From NCBI RefSeq assembly GCF_043641665.1, contig NC_092181.1:3663421-3727420 (forward strand): DNA of 64,000 nt, written 5' to 3'. Source of the stretch: Enoplosus armatus. Its lineage: Eukaryota > Chordata > Actinopteri > Centrarchiformes > Enoplosidae. The notes under the pieces were generated by a model. It did not search any database and was not told the origin of the DNA. It worked only from the letters and a program-made list of their open reading frames with translations. How positions within the stretch are numbered: position 1 is the stretch's first letter; each line of letters begins with the position of its first letter. This document shows positions 13,901 to 28,100 of this stretch, piece after piece. The translations under genes were made by a program, and so were the position numbers.

Positions 13901-16120
13901 ACCGTAAAATCCCAGAAGGCATCTCGGTGGACGGCGGGTCCGACTGGTTCCTTCTCAACCGGATGTTCATCGAATACGTCATCAACTCCAAGGACGACCT
14001 GGTCACCAACATGAAGCGCTTCTACGCCTACACTCTGCTGCCTGCCGAGGTAAGACACACACACACACACACACACACACACCACTTTCACATTTTTCAA
14101 GAGTTTCTTAACGTTTTGACTGACAGGTAAGCACTGCTTTGTACTTACACTGCATCCCTTATAGAAGCAGTATACGCCGCTCTCTTTTCATTGCTGTGTT
14201 AGATGAGCAGGGGGAAAAAAAGAACTCGGAGACGGACATAAAATCAAAAAGTGAAGGCAAGATGTAAAGGCTGACTTTCCAGCCGTATACAAGGATTGGA
14301 TGAGAACTGAATGATCTCTGTGGGGAAATTGGATTTTTATCATGAGCTACTGTGAATCTCCATTCTCTGCTGCTACTCTATTTCCACTCTGTGAATTGAA
14401 TGGTGTAAAAAAAAATAAAAGGTATACAATTTTCTAATTTCGTCTCTCTGTCTCTGCCCCCCCACCCCCACCCCCGCCTCCCCCATCCATTCCTGCCTCT
14501 GTTTCTGTTTCTCAATACCCAGTCGTTCTTCCACACCGTGCTGGAGAACAGCGCCCACTGCGAGAGCATGGTGGATAACAACCTGCGCATCACCAACTGG
14601 AACCGCAAACTGGGCTGCAAGTGCCAGTACAAGCACATCGTTGACTGGTGTGGATGCTCCCCTAATGACTTCAAGCCTGCAGACTTCCACCGCTTCCAGG
14701 TAATAATAACACACAAAAACACGACGGTGGCAAATGTCCTCTGACCAAAAGCAGAGCTGGTGGCATTAGTAAGTCAGGGCCCATGTTTATCAGACCTCTA
14801 AGAATCACACTTTCACTGTGATTTAGAAAACTTTAGACCTCTAAAATTAAAATGTATACAAAGGGACAAACGTGTGTGTGTGTTAAATTGTTTTTTTCAA
14901 GAGATAATGAAATATTCAGAATAGAAGTTAATTAAGATAAGATAAGCCCTTATTGATCTCCAAAGGGGAATGACAGAAATAAGTACAGATACATAGAGGA
15001 AAGTAAAAAAAGAAATAACTAGTAAATAAAGTGAATACAATTTTGATAAGAATAGAAATAAAAATACGAACTATACAAGAGCAATTAAACTCAAAGGCAA
15101 GAAGTATACACACAGTTATAAGATGTCAGCGTACTCCAGAATAATATATAACATGATGAAGTAATGATACTTAGTGTTTGTTTGTATACATAAAATATGA
15201 TATAAGGTGAAATGTAGTATAACATAATATATAGTATAGTACTCCAATATATCATAGAATATAAAATATAAAGAACTATAGTATGAGTATAGCATAATAA
15301 AAATGATAATAAATAGTAAAATTGCTCTTTCGTTGCATAATACCAGGACAAAATCCCTGAAAAACTTATGATGCAGGTTTAATATTTCTTTAAAATACTT
15401 TTGGCTGCTAGAAAGAAAATAGCTGCAGGCAAACCCTCCAACCAGGGACCACCAGACTGCAATTTCCAGTAAGACTGAATGGAGAGATCAGCCTTCATCT
15501 CAAGACTACGATATGAACATTATGTAAAATACTGAAAAAACTTGACTATATGCTTGTAAGATGTAACTCATTACATTGAAAGATGCGGTTTCTGCTTTCT
15601 TAGCTTGAAATGATCAATAAAAATAAAGTTGCAAAAGAAGAATGCTTAGGAGTAAAAAGTCAAAAAGTGAAGACAGTGAAGTGCCGTTAAGCTCTCAAGT
15701 GATCACATGATGATCACAATCAGACTCATGTATTTATCCTACATCTGCTATGTTCATTCTAATATCTCCAGCTGTTAACACTCGATGTTAACAACAAGCA
15801 GCTCCAATCATATGGGCTCTTAAGGCTGCACTGAAAGTGTGAGTGTCAAAAAGTGAGTTAAAAGAATTCGTATCATGGGTTGAAATTCAAGATGGATTTA
15901 AGAGCATTTTTAAGTCAAAGGAAATGTTATCAATATGTTTTATTATTATATCTGTGGAGTAAACGTGAAGGACATTTTTGTCTTTCATTTAAGTCCAAAG
16001 TTTCCCTTTTAGCTGTTGGATAAATACAGACCTTGGGCATCATATCTTCCAGCAGATGTGACATCATCAATTAAAATGAAAAGAATACATCACTTTCAGT
16101 GGAAGTTTGCAGCACATGCG

Positions 16121-16159
<39 letters not shown>

Positions 16160-19100
16160 CCCTCAGCTCGTCGTAGGAAATCAGCTGCAGTCAATCTCTA
16201 AATTCTCTGCCCTCAAGGTCTGTCCTCTCAACCTCAGCATCCAGCCTATTCCCACAGCTTTCACAATCAATATGTGCAAAATTACGTCTCGATTAGTATG
16301 ACCCTGAAAGGGAAAATAAATTAATAGTAATTAGATCCTCTTTGTCTTGAGTATGAGGGAGAGAAGAGGGTTAGTTAGCTTTTCAACATGAAAGTGAATG
16401 AGTGGCGGTGACTCCAGGACCCCAGAGAAAGTCAGTATCGCAGTTTGACTTTTAATGTCCTCCTGAAAAAGTAAAAGCTGCGGTACAAAGTGAAAACTGT
16501 CTGCCACAGTTAAATATCACTTCAAGTCATATCCTTTAAGTGCTGTGACTCACTCCGTCTCCCCTGTCCTTCACATACACCGCGGCGCTGACCTCAGTTC
16601 TCCCTTTGCCAGACCCGTCTGCCGTCTGTCTCGCCTCAGTCTCTGGCAGTTCGCTGCCAACACATTACCACAGGTCTTTGGCATTGCCGCTGGGTCTGGT
16701 TGGCACCCTGGTATCAGTGAAGTCCAACCCTGGGAACAAAGCATCCCTTCCAGAAGCCAGCCAGGCCCCGGTCTTAATAGGACTTAATATCCCATTGAGC
16801 GCACCGTCCGAGTTTCCCTTTGATCCTTAGCGTTGGGGAAGATACAGACAAGCAAAGCAGGCTTCCCTTTGGTTTGCAGATGAGAAGAATAATTCAAGGT
16901 ACAACTGTCGAGTTTCCCACACAGTGATTTTGAAGTGCACTCACCAGGGGACGGGGTTGGGACTGGAGAGGGAGGGCGGTGATGTGCCTTTTGTCTTAGT
17001 GCATCATTGTTTAGTAATGTGTTTCAGAATGAGGTGCATTTGGGAAGTCTCTTGGAAAGACAGGCTGTGACAGGTTGGTACTTTCAGTCGACCGCACTGA
17101 GGGCATGTCAGAACGCACAAAAGCTGGGAATGTGTAAACACTAAAACCTCCCTCCTTTCATTTGATACCTGTGGCCGATCACAGAGGGTTAATGCATCAT
17201 CTGGTGCCGTGTGAAGCCACACAGACATCCCACAGTCGCCCCACCGGCATGAGAAAAAAGCTGAAGTGTGCCGCCGCTTGATTAGGTCTCCTTTTTCTTC
17301 TTCTTCTTTTTTTTTTTTTAGCAGGTAACACCGAGGTGTCCGCTGCTGAGTAGCCATCAGTAAATAGTTTTGTGTCTGGGACTGAAAAGATGTCTTTGTG
17401 TTGTAAGCCAAGCTGTGGAGGCGGCAGATTTCATGAAGCACCATCAACCACACAAGCAACAGTGTGGCAGGGACAGAGAGGGTGAGAAAGACATGGGCGG
17501 AGTGGAGGAGGCCAGACGAATGGCGATGAATGGATAAACACAGAAAAGGGGAAAAGGAAAGTACTGAAGAATCATACAGCTGCTGTGTCGATTTACATGC
17601 GGATGCTTATGAGGCGTCATACGGCATCTTCTCATCTTTCTTAGTCAAGTACCTTTAGCCACTAACATCAACTATGATTCCTGTAATGAAGCTGTCTGGT
17701 GCAGATGCCCTGAGTGACTTGCCGGCTCCAGCAATGCAGCCACAATCCTTTCATCAATAGCTGCATTGTGGTGTGATGAGCTTTTTTTTAGACCTCTCTC
17801 AATCTGTCATTTATTGTCTCGTCAATTTCTCCGTAACCTTTGACACCCGGCCCTGCATCTGAGATAGCAATCACAAAGTCTTTCTTCTGCAAGCATGCAG
17901 TTCAGAAAATGTATACTGTAGTACAATATGTTTTCCCCCATCCTGTCTGCAGGGGTAGGACAGGGTGTTTAAGAATCAGAATCAGAATCAGAATCAGAAA
18001 CTGTTTATTGCCAAGTAACATACATTACAAGGAATTTGCCGTGGTCTGAAGGTGCTATTGTTTTGACAACAAATATGTAGAATATAAAAGGTAAAATAAG
18101 AATAAAAATAAAAATGAAAATAAGATGAGATAAATCAAAACAATGCGCTCCAACAGACCGAGGCAGCCATCCACGGCGCCCTCTAAGGGTAGTTTCCTTG
18201 TTAATTCAAGTATTATAGTGAGAGCATTGTTTTTGACAAACTGGAAAAATTGGGAATTGACTCCAGGGAACTATAAAGAGCAGTTGGCTTGGGACCCCTT
18301 AAAACAAAGTAATGTTTACTTGTGAGCTTTCGTCACCGGTTGCATATGTGAATTAGATAGACCTCCATGTTTTGGTTTTTTTTTTCTCCAGTAATTTACA
18401 AAAAAAAACTGCAAATTTAAGAGGAAAGCATGACTTTGTGTACCAGAAATGTTCTGCTTTCCTCTTTTCTTGAAGGGGAACTGTGCCGATTTTACACATC
18501 AAAGTCTGTTTACAGGTCTTGGAGGCTACTAACTTGCTTTTTATGTGAAAAAAATATGAAGCCTTTTGTGGCTCCAGAGGGAGCTGCGTGAAGTCCGATA
18601 AACTGCCTCAAGTGATGTCACTGTGGAGTTGGAAAGAAGTCATCTTACCAAACCTCTGTGGCCCGCTCCTCGTCTCTGCTTGTGTCTACTAGAGTCGAGT
18701 TGTATTGTGGGTAATGTAGGCACCAGGTTTTGACAAGGAAGAAGAATGGCTGCATCGATTTTGATCCTTTAAAAAAAAGAAACTGTCCAACGTGAGTGCG
18801 ACAGTGTTATAGGAGTGTACCCCCTTGTGTATATGTATATATGATGTATATAATAATAATTCATTCACATGTCCACGCAGAAAGGATTTACCTCCTTTTA
18901 TCCGCTCCCACCTCTTCTCTACCTTTTCTCTCTGCCCACACGTCACTGCCACACACATCTAACACATCACATTTGTGTTCCCCTGCCATCCTGGCACACC
19001 GCCATTTCCTAATCTTCTTCTTTTTTTCTTCTCTTTATCTCATCCCTCCCTGCTTTGCTGTTATGTTCCCCTCCCTCCCTCCCTCCTCCCCTTTCTCTCT

Positions 19101-22100
19101 GCAGCAAACGGTGCGGCCCACCTTCTTTGCCAGGAAGTTTGAAGCCAGCGTGAACCAGGAGATAGTAAACCAGCTGGACGCCTACCTGTTTGGACCGTTT
19201 CCCCAGGGAACGCCGAGCCTCAAGTCGTACTGGGAGAGCGCGTACGACGAGCCAGATGGCGTGGCCAGCCTGTCGGACACTCAGCTCACATACTACCACT
19301 CCTTCTCGCGACTGGGCCTGGCCAGAGCTGCCGCCTCGCTGCAGGGAAACCCGAAGGATCACAGCTGCAGGTTGGTTTTTGTAAACACATTCACACACAC
19401 TTTTTTCTATTCTCCATCCACACACGCCATCATCATCATCACAGCATCGTGACACACCTGCGCCCACACCCACAGGTGCACTCCAGTGTTGTGTTTACTT
19501 TCAAAAGCCAGCCACACCCATGTTAGCATGCAAAACCACAACATATGTCTCATCTGGGATCACATGTCGTGGAAATAGGATAACAATGAGTGGTTCCAAT
19601 CAGCAGCTGGGAACTCTGGGTAATGCTATTCATTTTGTAACACGATATGACACTCTGTCAATTTATCCCAGAGATAATGAGGCTATATGGGTCAAAGCAC
19701 TGAAAGCTGTCCCTCCAGGCCAGTGTGTTATTAGTGGAAATGTATGAATTCCAGTGCTGTTAACATACAGTATGTGGTCAAAATGAAAAGGGAAAACCAC
19801 ACTTGCTTTCATGTTTAATGGCCGAGTGGAACATTTCAGCTTCATGTGCTTCAGTGAGGGGTTTCAACAGCATATGTTTTCAGTAGCATCTGGTGTCAGA
19901 GCTTTTTAGGTTAGCTGTAGTTTATTTGCACAGCAATGAAAACGATCATAAGCGATAAAAAACACAGTGACAGATTAAATATGCTGATTCAAAACAAAAA
20001 GCAGAGGTGTAAATTGCTCATTCGTGTGACAGAAAGCCCCATGCATCTCATAAAAGGCGCTTACCTCGAAACAAAAGATGCAGCAGCAAATGTTAAGACG
20101 GCATCTTTATGTTCATCTTAATGACAGCAACAAACATTACGATGACTTTTCGCCACATGAGACAGGATAACAGAATACAGTCCACAATATACGGAGACAC
20201 GCTGTGATCGGATCTGCTGTAGTTTTTATTGGTAGTCATCCAAGCTGCCAATTCACGTTGTTATACTCAGAAACGTTTCAAAAATGATCAGGCAAACTGA
20301 CTGACAGCGTCTTCGAGGGCAGCGTCACTCGCTGCTGTAGGGTAAATCTAGGAGGTAACACAAACCTGATCGCCTGGTGTCAGCTGAGACGGTTTGCTCC
20401 TTGTCAGCGGGGCTCCAGTACAACGGGCCGTCCAGTGCCAACTCACAGCCCCCCGCCTCATCCTGCTGCATTGTGGGTGTTCTGTAAAGTCCTGCGGGTA
20501 AAGTCGAGCAGGGAAAGGAAGCATGTTTCCGTCTGTCAAACCTCAAAACCAGCTATCGGCTACAGCTGTTTCTACTCATACGCTGCATCTGTTAAAAGAG
20601 AGAGCAAGAGCAGAGCAAGGGAACATATATGAATGTGTATATGCATATGTGTGTGTCTTTGCATGTCTAACAGAGAGGGGGGGTCTCCAAATCTCTGTCA
20701 TTGTGAGAAAAAAAGCATTTCCTTAATGCAAACAACCAAACCTCGGTCTTTAAATTTACATGTAAAAGCAAAGTTAAATGTCTGAGAGGCCAAAGGTCAA
20801 ACAGCAGGAGATAGAGAGAACTACTGTAAATGTGGGCATGTTGATGTGCATGTGTATGTACTGATTACTATTAGCACACAAATTGAAGTGTCACCTTATG
20901 TGTGTGAGTGCTTTTGCATGTTTGTAGGTGTGTATAAGCTTCTCTGTGTCAACCCAGGAGGGATATATTAAGCAAATGCACGCAGAGTGAAGTGCCGCCT
21001 TGTGTGTGTGAGTTGTATTGAGCCTTTTGGGTCAATTTTCAAGTTTCTGCGAGGTGTCAGAACGCTTGCAAAGATGTTTTAATGGTGTTGTTACATAGCT
21101 GAGTCCAAATTCTTTCACTGCATTTTGTTTGGGATGGAGCTAATTGAACACAAATGAGAATCAATGAAAATAATTATTTAGGTGGAATGTGCCCACCTTT
21201 CTGAAATAAACAATATAAATGCATTTTTTTTCTTTCACAGTAACCTGCAACACATATTTACTAGTGAATAAATGCATTTGTGACTCTCACGTATTACAGT
21301 CGAGTCCCACAGCTAAGATCACATTTAAGATCACTCACTGTTGTTCTGAAAAGACTCCTCTAACCTTCTGGATTAAAAAATATTGCGTCTGATGCACAAT
21401 AAGACTTTACACGTAAAAGATGGTTGCTGGAAATTACGTATCTCTGCTCAATTTGTACAACGTGAATCAAAATTCTTAATTTCATTATCAGTTATACTGG
21501 TAAACTTTCAAGTTTTTTCCAGTATTTTATATTTTCTTGGACTGATTGTGTTTTACCCTAACCTAAAAAGAGCAAGCACATAGGATGAGGAGACAGTCGT
21601 AACTTTTAACAGGTTAAAAGTCTTTTTTGTCTGCACACGGTCAGATTATTTTTTGATTCAGGTGGTTGGAAGAGTCTTTCAGGATTCTGGAAATACCGTC
21701 AGAGCAGCAGTAAGTGTAGTTAAACAATCTTGTGGGTTTTTCAAACATCGCCAACATGTGCTAAGCTCTGTGACTCGAATGTAATGGTAATATATGAGAG
21801 GCGCAAACCGGGACTAACCCAACACATCCATGTTATGTTGTGTTACGTATGCTGTCATATGATGTACATTTTCCAAGGCTTAATAGGACGTCAAAATCTA
21901 ACACACCGTGTCAGACGGCCGTACTGTCTGTCCTGTCTGGGCTGTGATGTGTTCTGTCATAAATTGATCACTGCAGCATTACTGGGTATAAATCATGAAT
22001 GATACACAATTTTTCATAACTCTTACAGAGAAAAAGACATGACTAACAGACTAATACTCTCCAATGTGCTGCAAGAGGAGTATATGATTCTAGTTTATGA

Positions 22101-25100
22101 AGTGTATGAGCAGAAATCAGGTCCTTCTACATAAATAATGTGAGCTACAATGAGTCACAGCTGCAGCGAGGCATTGTTCAGATCAAGCTGAACAAAAAGG
22201 ACAAATAAAAAGTCAAATGAGCCTTGTGATTCTCTTTTAATTCAGCCACGCTCTGGTTTATAGACCTAATGATAAAATACACAGTGTGTATGACATAACC
22301 ACACTAGGCCTGCCGTGTCATGGGATGCCTTATTTATGTTTCATTGAATTTTACTGATCAAGCCAGGTAATTAAAGCCGATCAAGGTTTGAAGTCCCTGC
22401 AGATGAGCCTTTCGCTTTGGAAACTTGTGTATCTTATTCGAGTCCTGGTCTGAAGTCTCAAGTACGGCCACATATGGCGCGTGTGTGGCCACATATTTTG
22501 CATGCACATAGAATTCAGATGTGCTACCAACAGATGGACGGGTCGGCCTCAGCGTGAGACTGGAGCAAGAGAGAGGTACAAGGCCGCAGAGAGGGATTTG
22601 GCTCTTTTAGCAGCCCACTGTGACTCCATTGGAGAGACTGTGGAGTAAAAGCCTGAACGGAGCGTCTGTGCAGGCTACGCTCCGACCCCTTCTCACTGCC
22701 TCTTTTGGGAAAGGCAGCGGGGGGGGGGGGGGGGGGCAGAAAGCAGGATGAAAGAAGGAGGAGAGGAGCAAAGAGGGGAAAGCAGACAGGACAATAGAGA
22801 AGAGGAGAAAGGGAGAGGGAGCACAAGAGGAGGGAGTGTGCACTGCTATCCTTGTGGGTGTAAATATTTGCTGTTCTGCTTGTCAGGGTAGCATTTACCG
22901 GGGCGGGTTGACTCCTGGTCCTTTAGTGGAATACTGATGAGGTCGTGGGCACTGGGGAGCAGGGAGGGAGAGTGTGTGCGTTAATCTGTGTGTTCAAAAG
23001 AGGAGGAATAAAAGCGAAGCAGAAGAGACCAAGGATGAGAAATCTGGGCGAGAGGGAGTCAGGACGTGTGCAGAGAGCAGCTGTGGAGTGTTTCCCCAGC
23101 AGTGCCCACCCTGCTCCCTTTTTTTTTTTCCTTCTCCAGAAGTCACTCGGGCTGGCTGCCCCGAGGGCCGGCCCTCTGCCACGTATGAAGCGGCACACAA
23201 ACAAACAACACGACTAATCAGCGGGGCAAGACCTTCATTCGGCTGCAGCTGACTGGATGACCCAGTTCAACTTTGTTCAGAGGACTTGTAATGTGTTTAG
23301 TTGGATTGTCTGTGTGTGTTCAGAGCTCTGACTAATCTGAATCTGCTGCCAATACAGCCCATGACTATTCTGTAATTTTCTTTAGCCAGCAGAACGCTGT
23401 GGTCTCGACTGTCACATGTCTTCTTTAACCATCCCTTCTACTTCACAACCGGAGCGCATGCCGGAACAAACAGCACATCATAAAGCCATAATTAGCATAG
23501 AAGAAGTTTGTTATTTACTTACTTAGAAGTTCTCAATGGTTCACTGATCCATTACTTATCTTTGATATACTCTAATAGCCATGTGCAAGCATAGAAATAG
23601 TTTAAAACCCTGGTTACCCAAGTGTATGCATAGCAACCAACAAAGCAATGCTTAATGGGAATTATCAGCATGGTCGACACATGTCTTTGACCAATTGGGT
23701 TTCTGCTAAAGGTCATTGAATTAATGTCCACCATGTCACACAATTACAGAGCACATTGACTGCCCGCTAATCTTCACTGCGAGCATACATTAGCATCCAG
23801 CCACATTAGCATGTCTGAGGCTGGTTCCTTGCAGATGTTATCCAGATGAATCTAGATATTCTCCTCTTACACTGTTGGCACTGAAAAGCGGCACAACAGC
23901 TAGGTCAGCAGGTATCAGGTTTGCTAATGGATCCTCGCTCTCTCGATGCTCCGCCAGGTACTTCCCCATGGGCCACCCGGTGTCAGTGCATCTCTACTTC
24001 CAGTCAGACCAGTTCCAGGGCTACCTGGTCAAGCACCATGCCACCAATCTGGCAACTAGCAAGCTGGAGACCATGGAGACCTGGGTGGCACCCAAGAAGA
24101 ACTTCAAGCTAACCACCCCTCCCAGCAGCACATTCAGCAGGTTGCAGTTTGCAGAGGTGAGTCAGCGTGTTGGCCTGCGTGCCGTAGCATTTATTTTTAA
24201 TTTGCATTTAAGTCACTTGTCTGGCATGAGTCAAAACAATCAGTCAGCCATTGCCAGTGTCAGGAAATTAGTTCCATTAAAACCCTAAGCACCACATAGT
24301 TTTTCCTATGTGGTGCATATAATTAGAGGTGAGATATACAGCTCATTGCCATGGTGACCTTATATTCATCGCTATGGCGACCTTGCCAAGACTCATAGCG
24401 GCGCGTCGCCACACAATTAAACTGGTGCCTGTAATGGCCTTGTAAAATGTAAATTGATTGAATTCATCCAAGTTTATAGGGATGAGCGCTCAATGTGCTG
24501 CTTATTTGTTGTTTCCTAATAGAACGTCTTCTCACCTTCACACTGGAATGCTTCCCTTGATTGTCTTGTTATGTTAATCTGTGTTTCTGTTTACCACAAC
24601 GCCTGTTTAGGACACAGCAGCTCGGCTGCAATGTGACAGCCACCGAGTGTCTTTTTAAAAAGGACAAAATTAACTGAGTGAATGTAAATTGACCTTTTTC
24701 TCTGGTTTGTCAGGCGCCGCTTTGTAGGACACACAAATGTCAACAAACTTGTGAAGTAATTTGTTTTGCTTTGTTTGTGCCTGTGGACCATGCTCATACA
24801 CCTGGGCACACCCTGCCCCTGTTTGAATTCTTCCAGCGATCTCTGAGTGAACTCAAAGGGGTCCAGACGGCCACGCCGGCCCCTCTCACTAAGCCCTGTT
24901 TGTGTGTCTAGCCTATGAAACCGTGAGTGACAGGGAAGTGATGTGAGCCGTGGCTTTTATCTGGATGCTCAGCCTGAGAAAGCATTCACTGTCTGGCACT
25001 GTGCAGTGGCTGTCAGTCAGTCAGTTTGTCCATCTGTCATTCAAAACGAGAGCAGAAAGAGCTTAAATAAAACAGCACGGCGTAGCAGCAGTAGCTCTGC

Positions 25101-28100
25101 ACTTTTTGTCAACTTAGCAGATATGAGCCATTATACTAAAGCTATACGCTGGAGTTTGCTAGATAAACCATATGGTTGGCTTAACAATGTGTTTCCTGTC
25201 CTCCTTTAGATATAAAGGAAGACAGATATGTCTTTCTTTTCACTCCTCTACTGCCGCCTCCCAGCTGCCTTTATAGGCCTTTTTACAGCATGATTTAGTG
25301 TGGGACCACTTACAGCCCACACTGTTAGAATTAGTATTTCACCTCAAGTCAGACTTGACATTGAGAGGTACAGTATATTACCCTTTGTTGGACAAATCTT
25401 ATACAGTAGAATGACTTTAACTGATGGTTTAGTCCTCGTTCTATCACAATGTATATACACGTTGTGGTAGAGGATATACAGGGAGGGACAAAATAACAGT
25501 GACACATTATGATGTAAAGCAATCCAATACAAAAATGATCAAAGAGTGGAATCAACATTTGTCCAACACAGTCATACACTGTATATCACCCCAGGGACCA
25601 GATCTGGCCCTGACTCCCCCACATGTTTAGGATTTATTGCTATTGTTTTATACTTCATTCTGATCTACCCCCAGTCTTTTATTTAAGAGTAATCAATTAA
25701 TTTACTTTTCACACTTTTTTAACTGGCTAAACAAACAAGATATAACGTGTTAATTAGTGAGCGATGTTAGTAGGCAGATATTTTCTTGCCTTTGGACAGA
25801 GCCCAACTCGGTGTTTCCCCCTGTTTCCAGTCTTTATGTCAAGCTAAGCTAAGCTAACCAGCTGCTGGCTGTAGCTTCATATCTAGCGTACAGACATGAA
25901 AGTGGTCTCAATCTTCTCATCCAAGTCTCTGTAAGAAGCTGAAACTATTCATTTAAGTCTGTTTTGATGCAGCTTGTTCTCTGTCTTGCACTCTCTGTTC
26001 TCCACCCTTCCTTCCTCATACATCTCTCCACAGTGTAACTTTATGAGCAAGCATCCAGCCATCTTACCCATAATCCCTCAGTAGTGTAAATGGTGCCCCT
26101 GGGGAGTCCTCTGGTGCTGCTGGTGAACACCTGTATTTGATTACCCCCACAAAAAGTGCCACTAATAAGCCTCTGAACAGAGCCTTGAGGGGTGTTCATG
26201 CACTATGGTTTTAAGCAGGGCCAGATGTAGTCTGGGACTGTCCATGCCGCTGCCTGATTGAATTGACCTGTCCTATTTAATGGAGGTGTTAGAGTATAGG
26301 CGCCGGCAAGCCGGTGACGTGGAGAAAAGGGTTGCAGGGTTGCCAGGTCAGAAGGAAGAAATGGAATAGAGGTGGATTATGAGAGCATTTTATACTTCCT
26401 ATTAAGTCAGGTAGGGGATTGAGCAGCAGATGAAACAAGTTATATAGGTAATCGACATGAATGATGAGGCACATGTGGAGAAAAGTAAAATGTTCAAGTC
26501 AGGTCAACAGCAGTGATAGATAGATGAGGGTTAAGTCTGCTGAAATGAACAATTATTGTTAGTTATTGCTGGTTATGAATGGAAAATCTGAATAATTGCT
26601 TCAAGTGAGTGGAAAGTGTGAGTAAACAGGCCAGTAGAGAGATGGGAGTAATTGAAAAAAGCGGGTAGAGGTCACAAGGAGGTTGCCAGATCAGCGTTAG
26701 TTCCACAAAAGCATGTTCTTCTATAAGTATAGCCATAAGTGAGAGAAGATCATAAGCCTTCGACTTGGCGAGCGGTCATAAGGCTTGATTGGGTGTTGGT
26801 TCTTAAGCCAAAGCTTATTGGGTAGAAGCAGCAAGGGTCAGGTTGAGTCTGGAGGTCACCGTAAGATATAGGCTGAGGCTGAAATGGGCCAGAAGTTAAT
26901 CCCTGTTTGACCCACTTTCATACTGGAAGAAAGAATTTCTTGCTACTGGTGGATTCGTCTGTTACCTGCAGATATACCTTGAGTTGAACCACTAGGAGAG
27001 TGAACCCTTAGTTACTGAAAGAAATCATTTCAATATTTAAAGCAATAAAGTAAAACTTACAGCTGATGTGGAAACAATGCCGTGTTTTTTGAGTGGGCAT
27101 AAGGACCTCAAGCTCTCTGCATAAAAATACAATAGGTCAAAGTGTAAGTCTACGTATTTTACACTTTTTTACTAGCAATTGCCTCCTTCTGCCCAGTATT
27201 TCTATGGTAAGCAGAGTAGAGGTTGAGCTTCAGTCATGAGGCAGGCAGCCAGGGAACAAGTTGCATGTGCACTTTACTAACCTGTGTGAACAGTATGCAT
27301 GGGTATGTCATGCCCCCCCATACTGAAAAAATACCAATGTGGCCCCCCAGTATACAGTACAAAATATGAACCCTGCCAACGGATCTGTCGTTGTTATTGT
27401 GTTGTTATTTACCAATCTGTCCCCCCAATACACTTGGTTGAGCTCATGCACAGGTGGATTCAGCTTTCATTGTATTAAGCATGCACGCACACCTTCCAGT
27501 ATGAAGTGAGGCAATAGAGGCCGACAGAAAGCCGACTGATAAGACGCAGGTTCGAGGTGAGCATGAAGACATTGTACTACTCAGAGAACACTCGCACAAT
27601 AATATTGTTGGCAGCCTGTCCAACAATACTGTGTCCGGGGCGAGAAAAAAAAAGTTTGTAGAGCTTGGCTAGCAGCCAACCTCCACATCGCGAGCTGTCG
27701 TCCTGAGGTCTCTGTCTCTCTTTGGGTTCCCTGCTTCAGTAAAACTAGCATTGGTGATCCTGGATAACCATGAAGCGGGTTATCACCTGTCTCTGTTGAC
27801 ACAGGTTTATTACCGCTACGTTACAAGCCACATGATCAGAACCATGAACGACGTATTGAGATGAGATAAAACGGTCAGGTGATAGCACCCGCGGGAAAAA
27901 TCGGTTACAGCGACAATCAAAAGTGATATTCAACAAAGTGAAATGTAAACAATATCACATAACTAGAACACAATAAGAAGCTTTAGAAAAACTAGAAATG
28001 ATTACAACACCCCACATTTCGCCCTTGACAGTATGTCCCATATGTGTGTGTTGGTGCAGAGAGTGAAGAAGAGCCTGTGGAGTGAACTCGGACTGCTGCA

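Larger units (their letters stand above)
14050..14522 (+). other. xylt1 intron 7 (473 bp), with CA array at donor and C-rich tract near acceptor
   Basis: The intron begins gtaaga and enters a CA array at 14055-14082. Near the 3' end, four C runs (14457-14463, 14465-14469, 14471-14475, 14480-14484) precede the pyrimidine tract and the acceptor at 14521-14522. No other feature is seen. Confidence 0.85.
14700..19104 (+). other. xylt1 intron 8 (4.4 kb)
   Basis: It holds two minus-strand retrotransposon tails (14934-15090 and 17972-18150), a CA array (16125-16155) and a very AT-rich stretch (15100-15310). No nested gene is recognised. A T-rich tract precedes the acceptor at 19103-19104. Confidence 0.8.
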
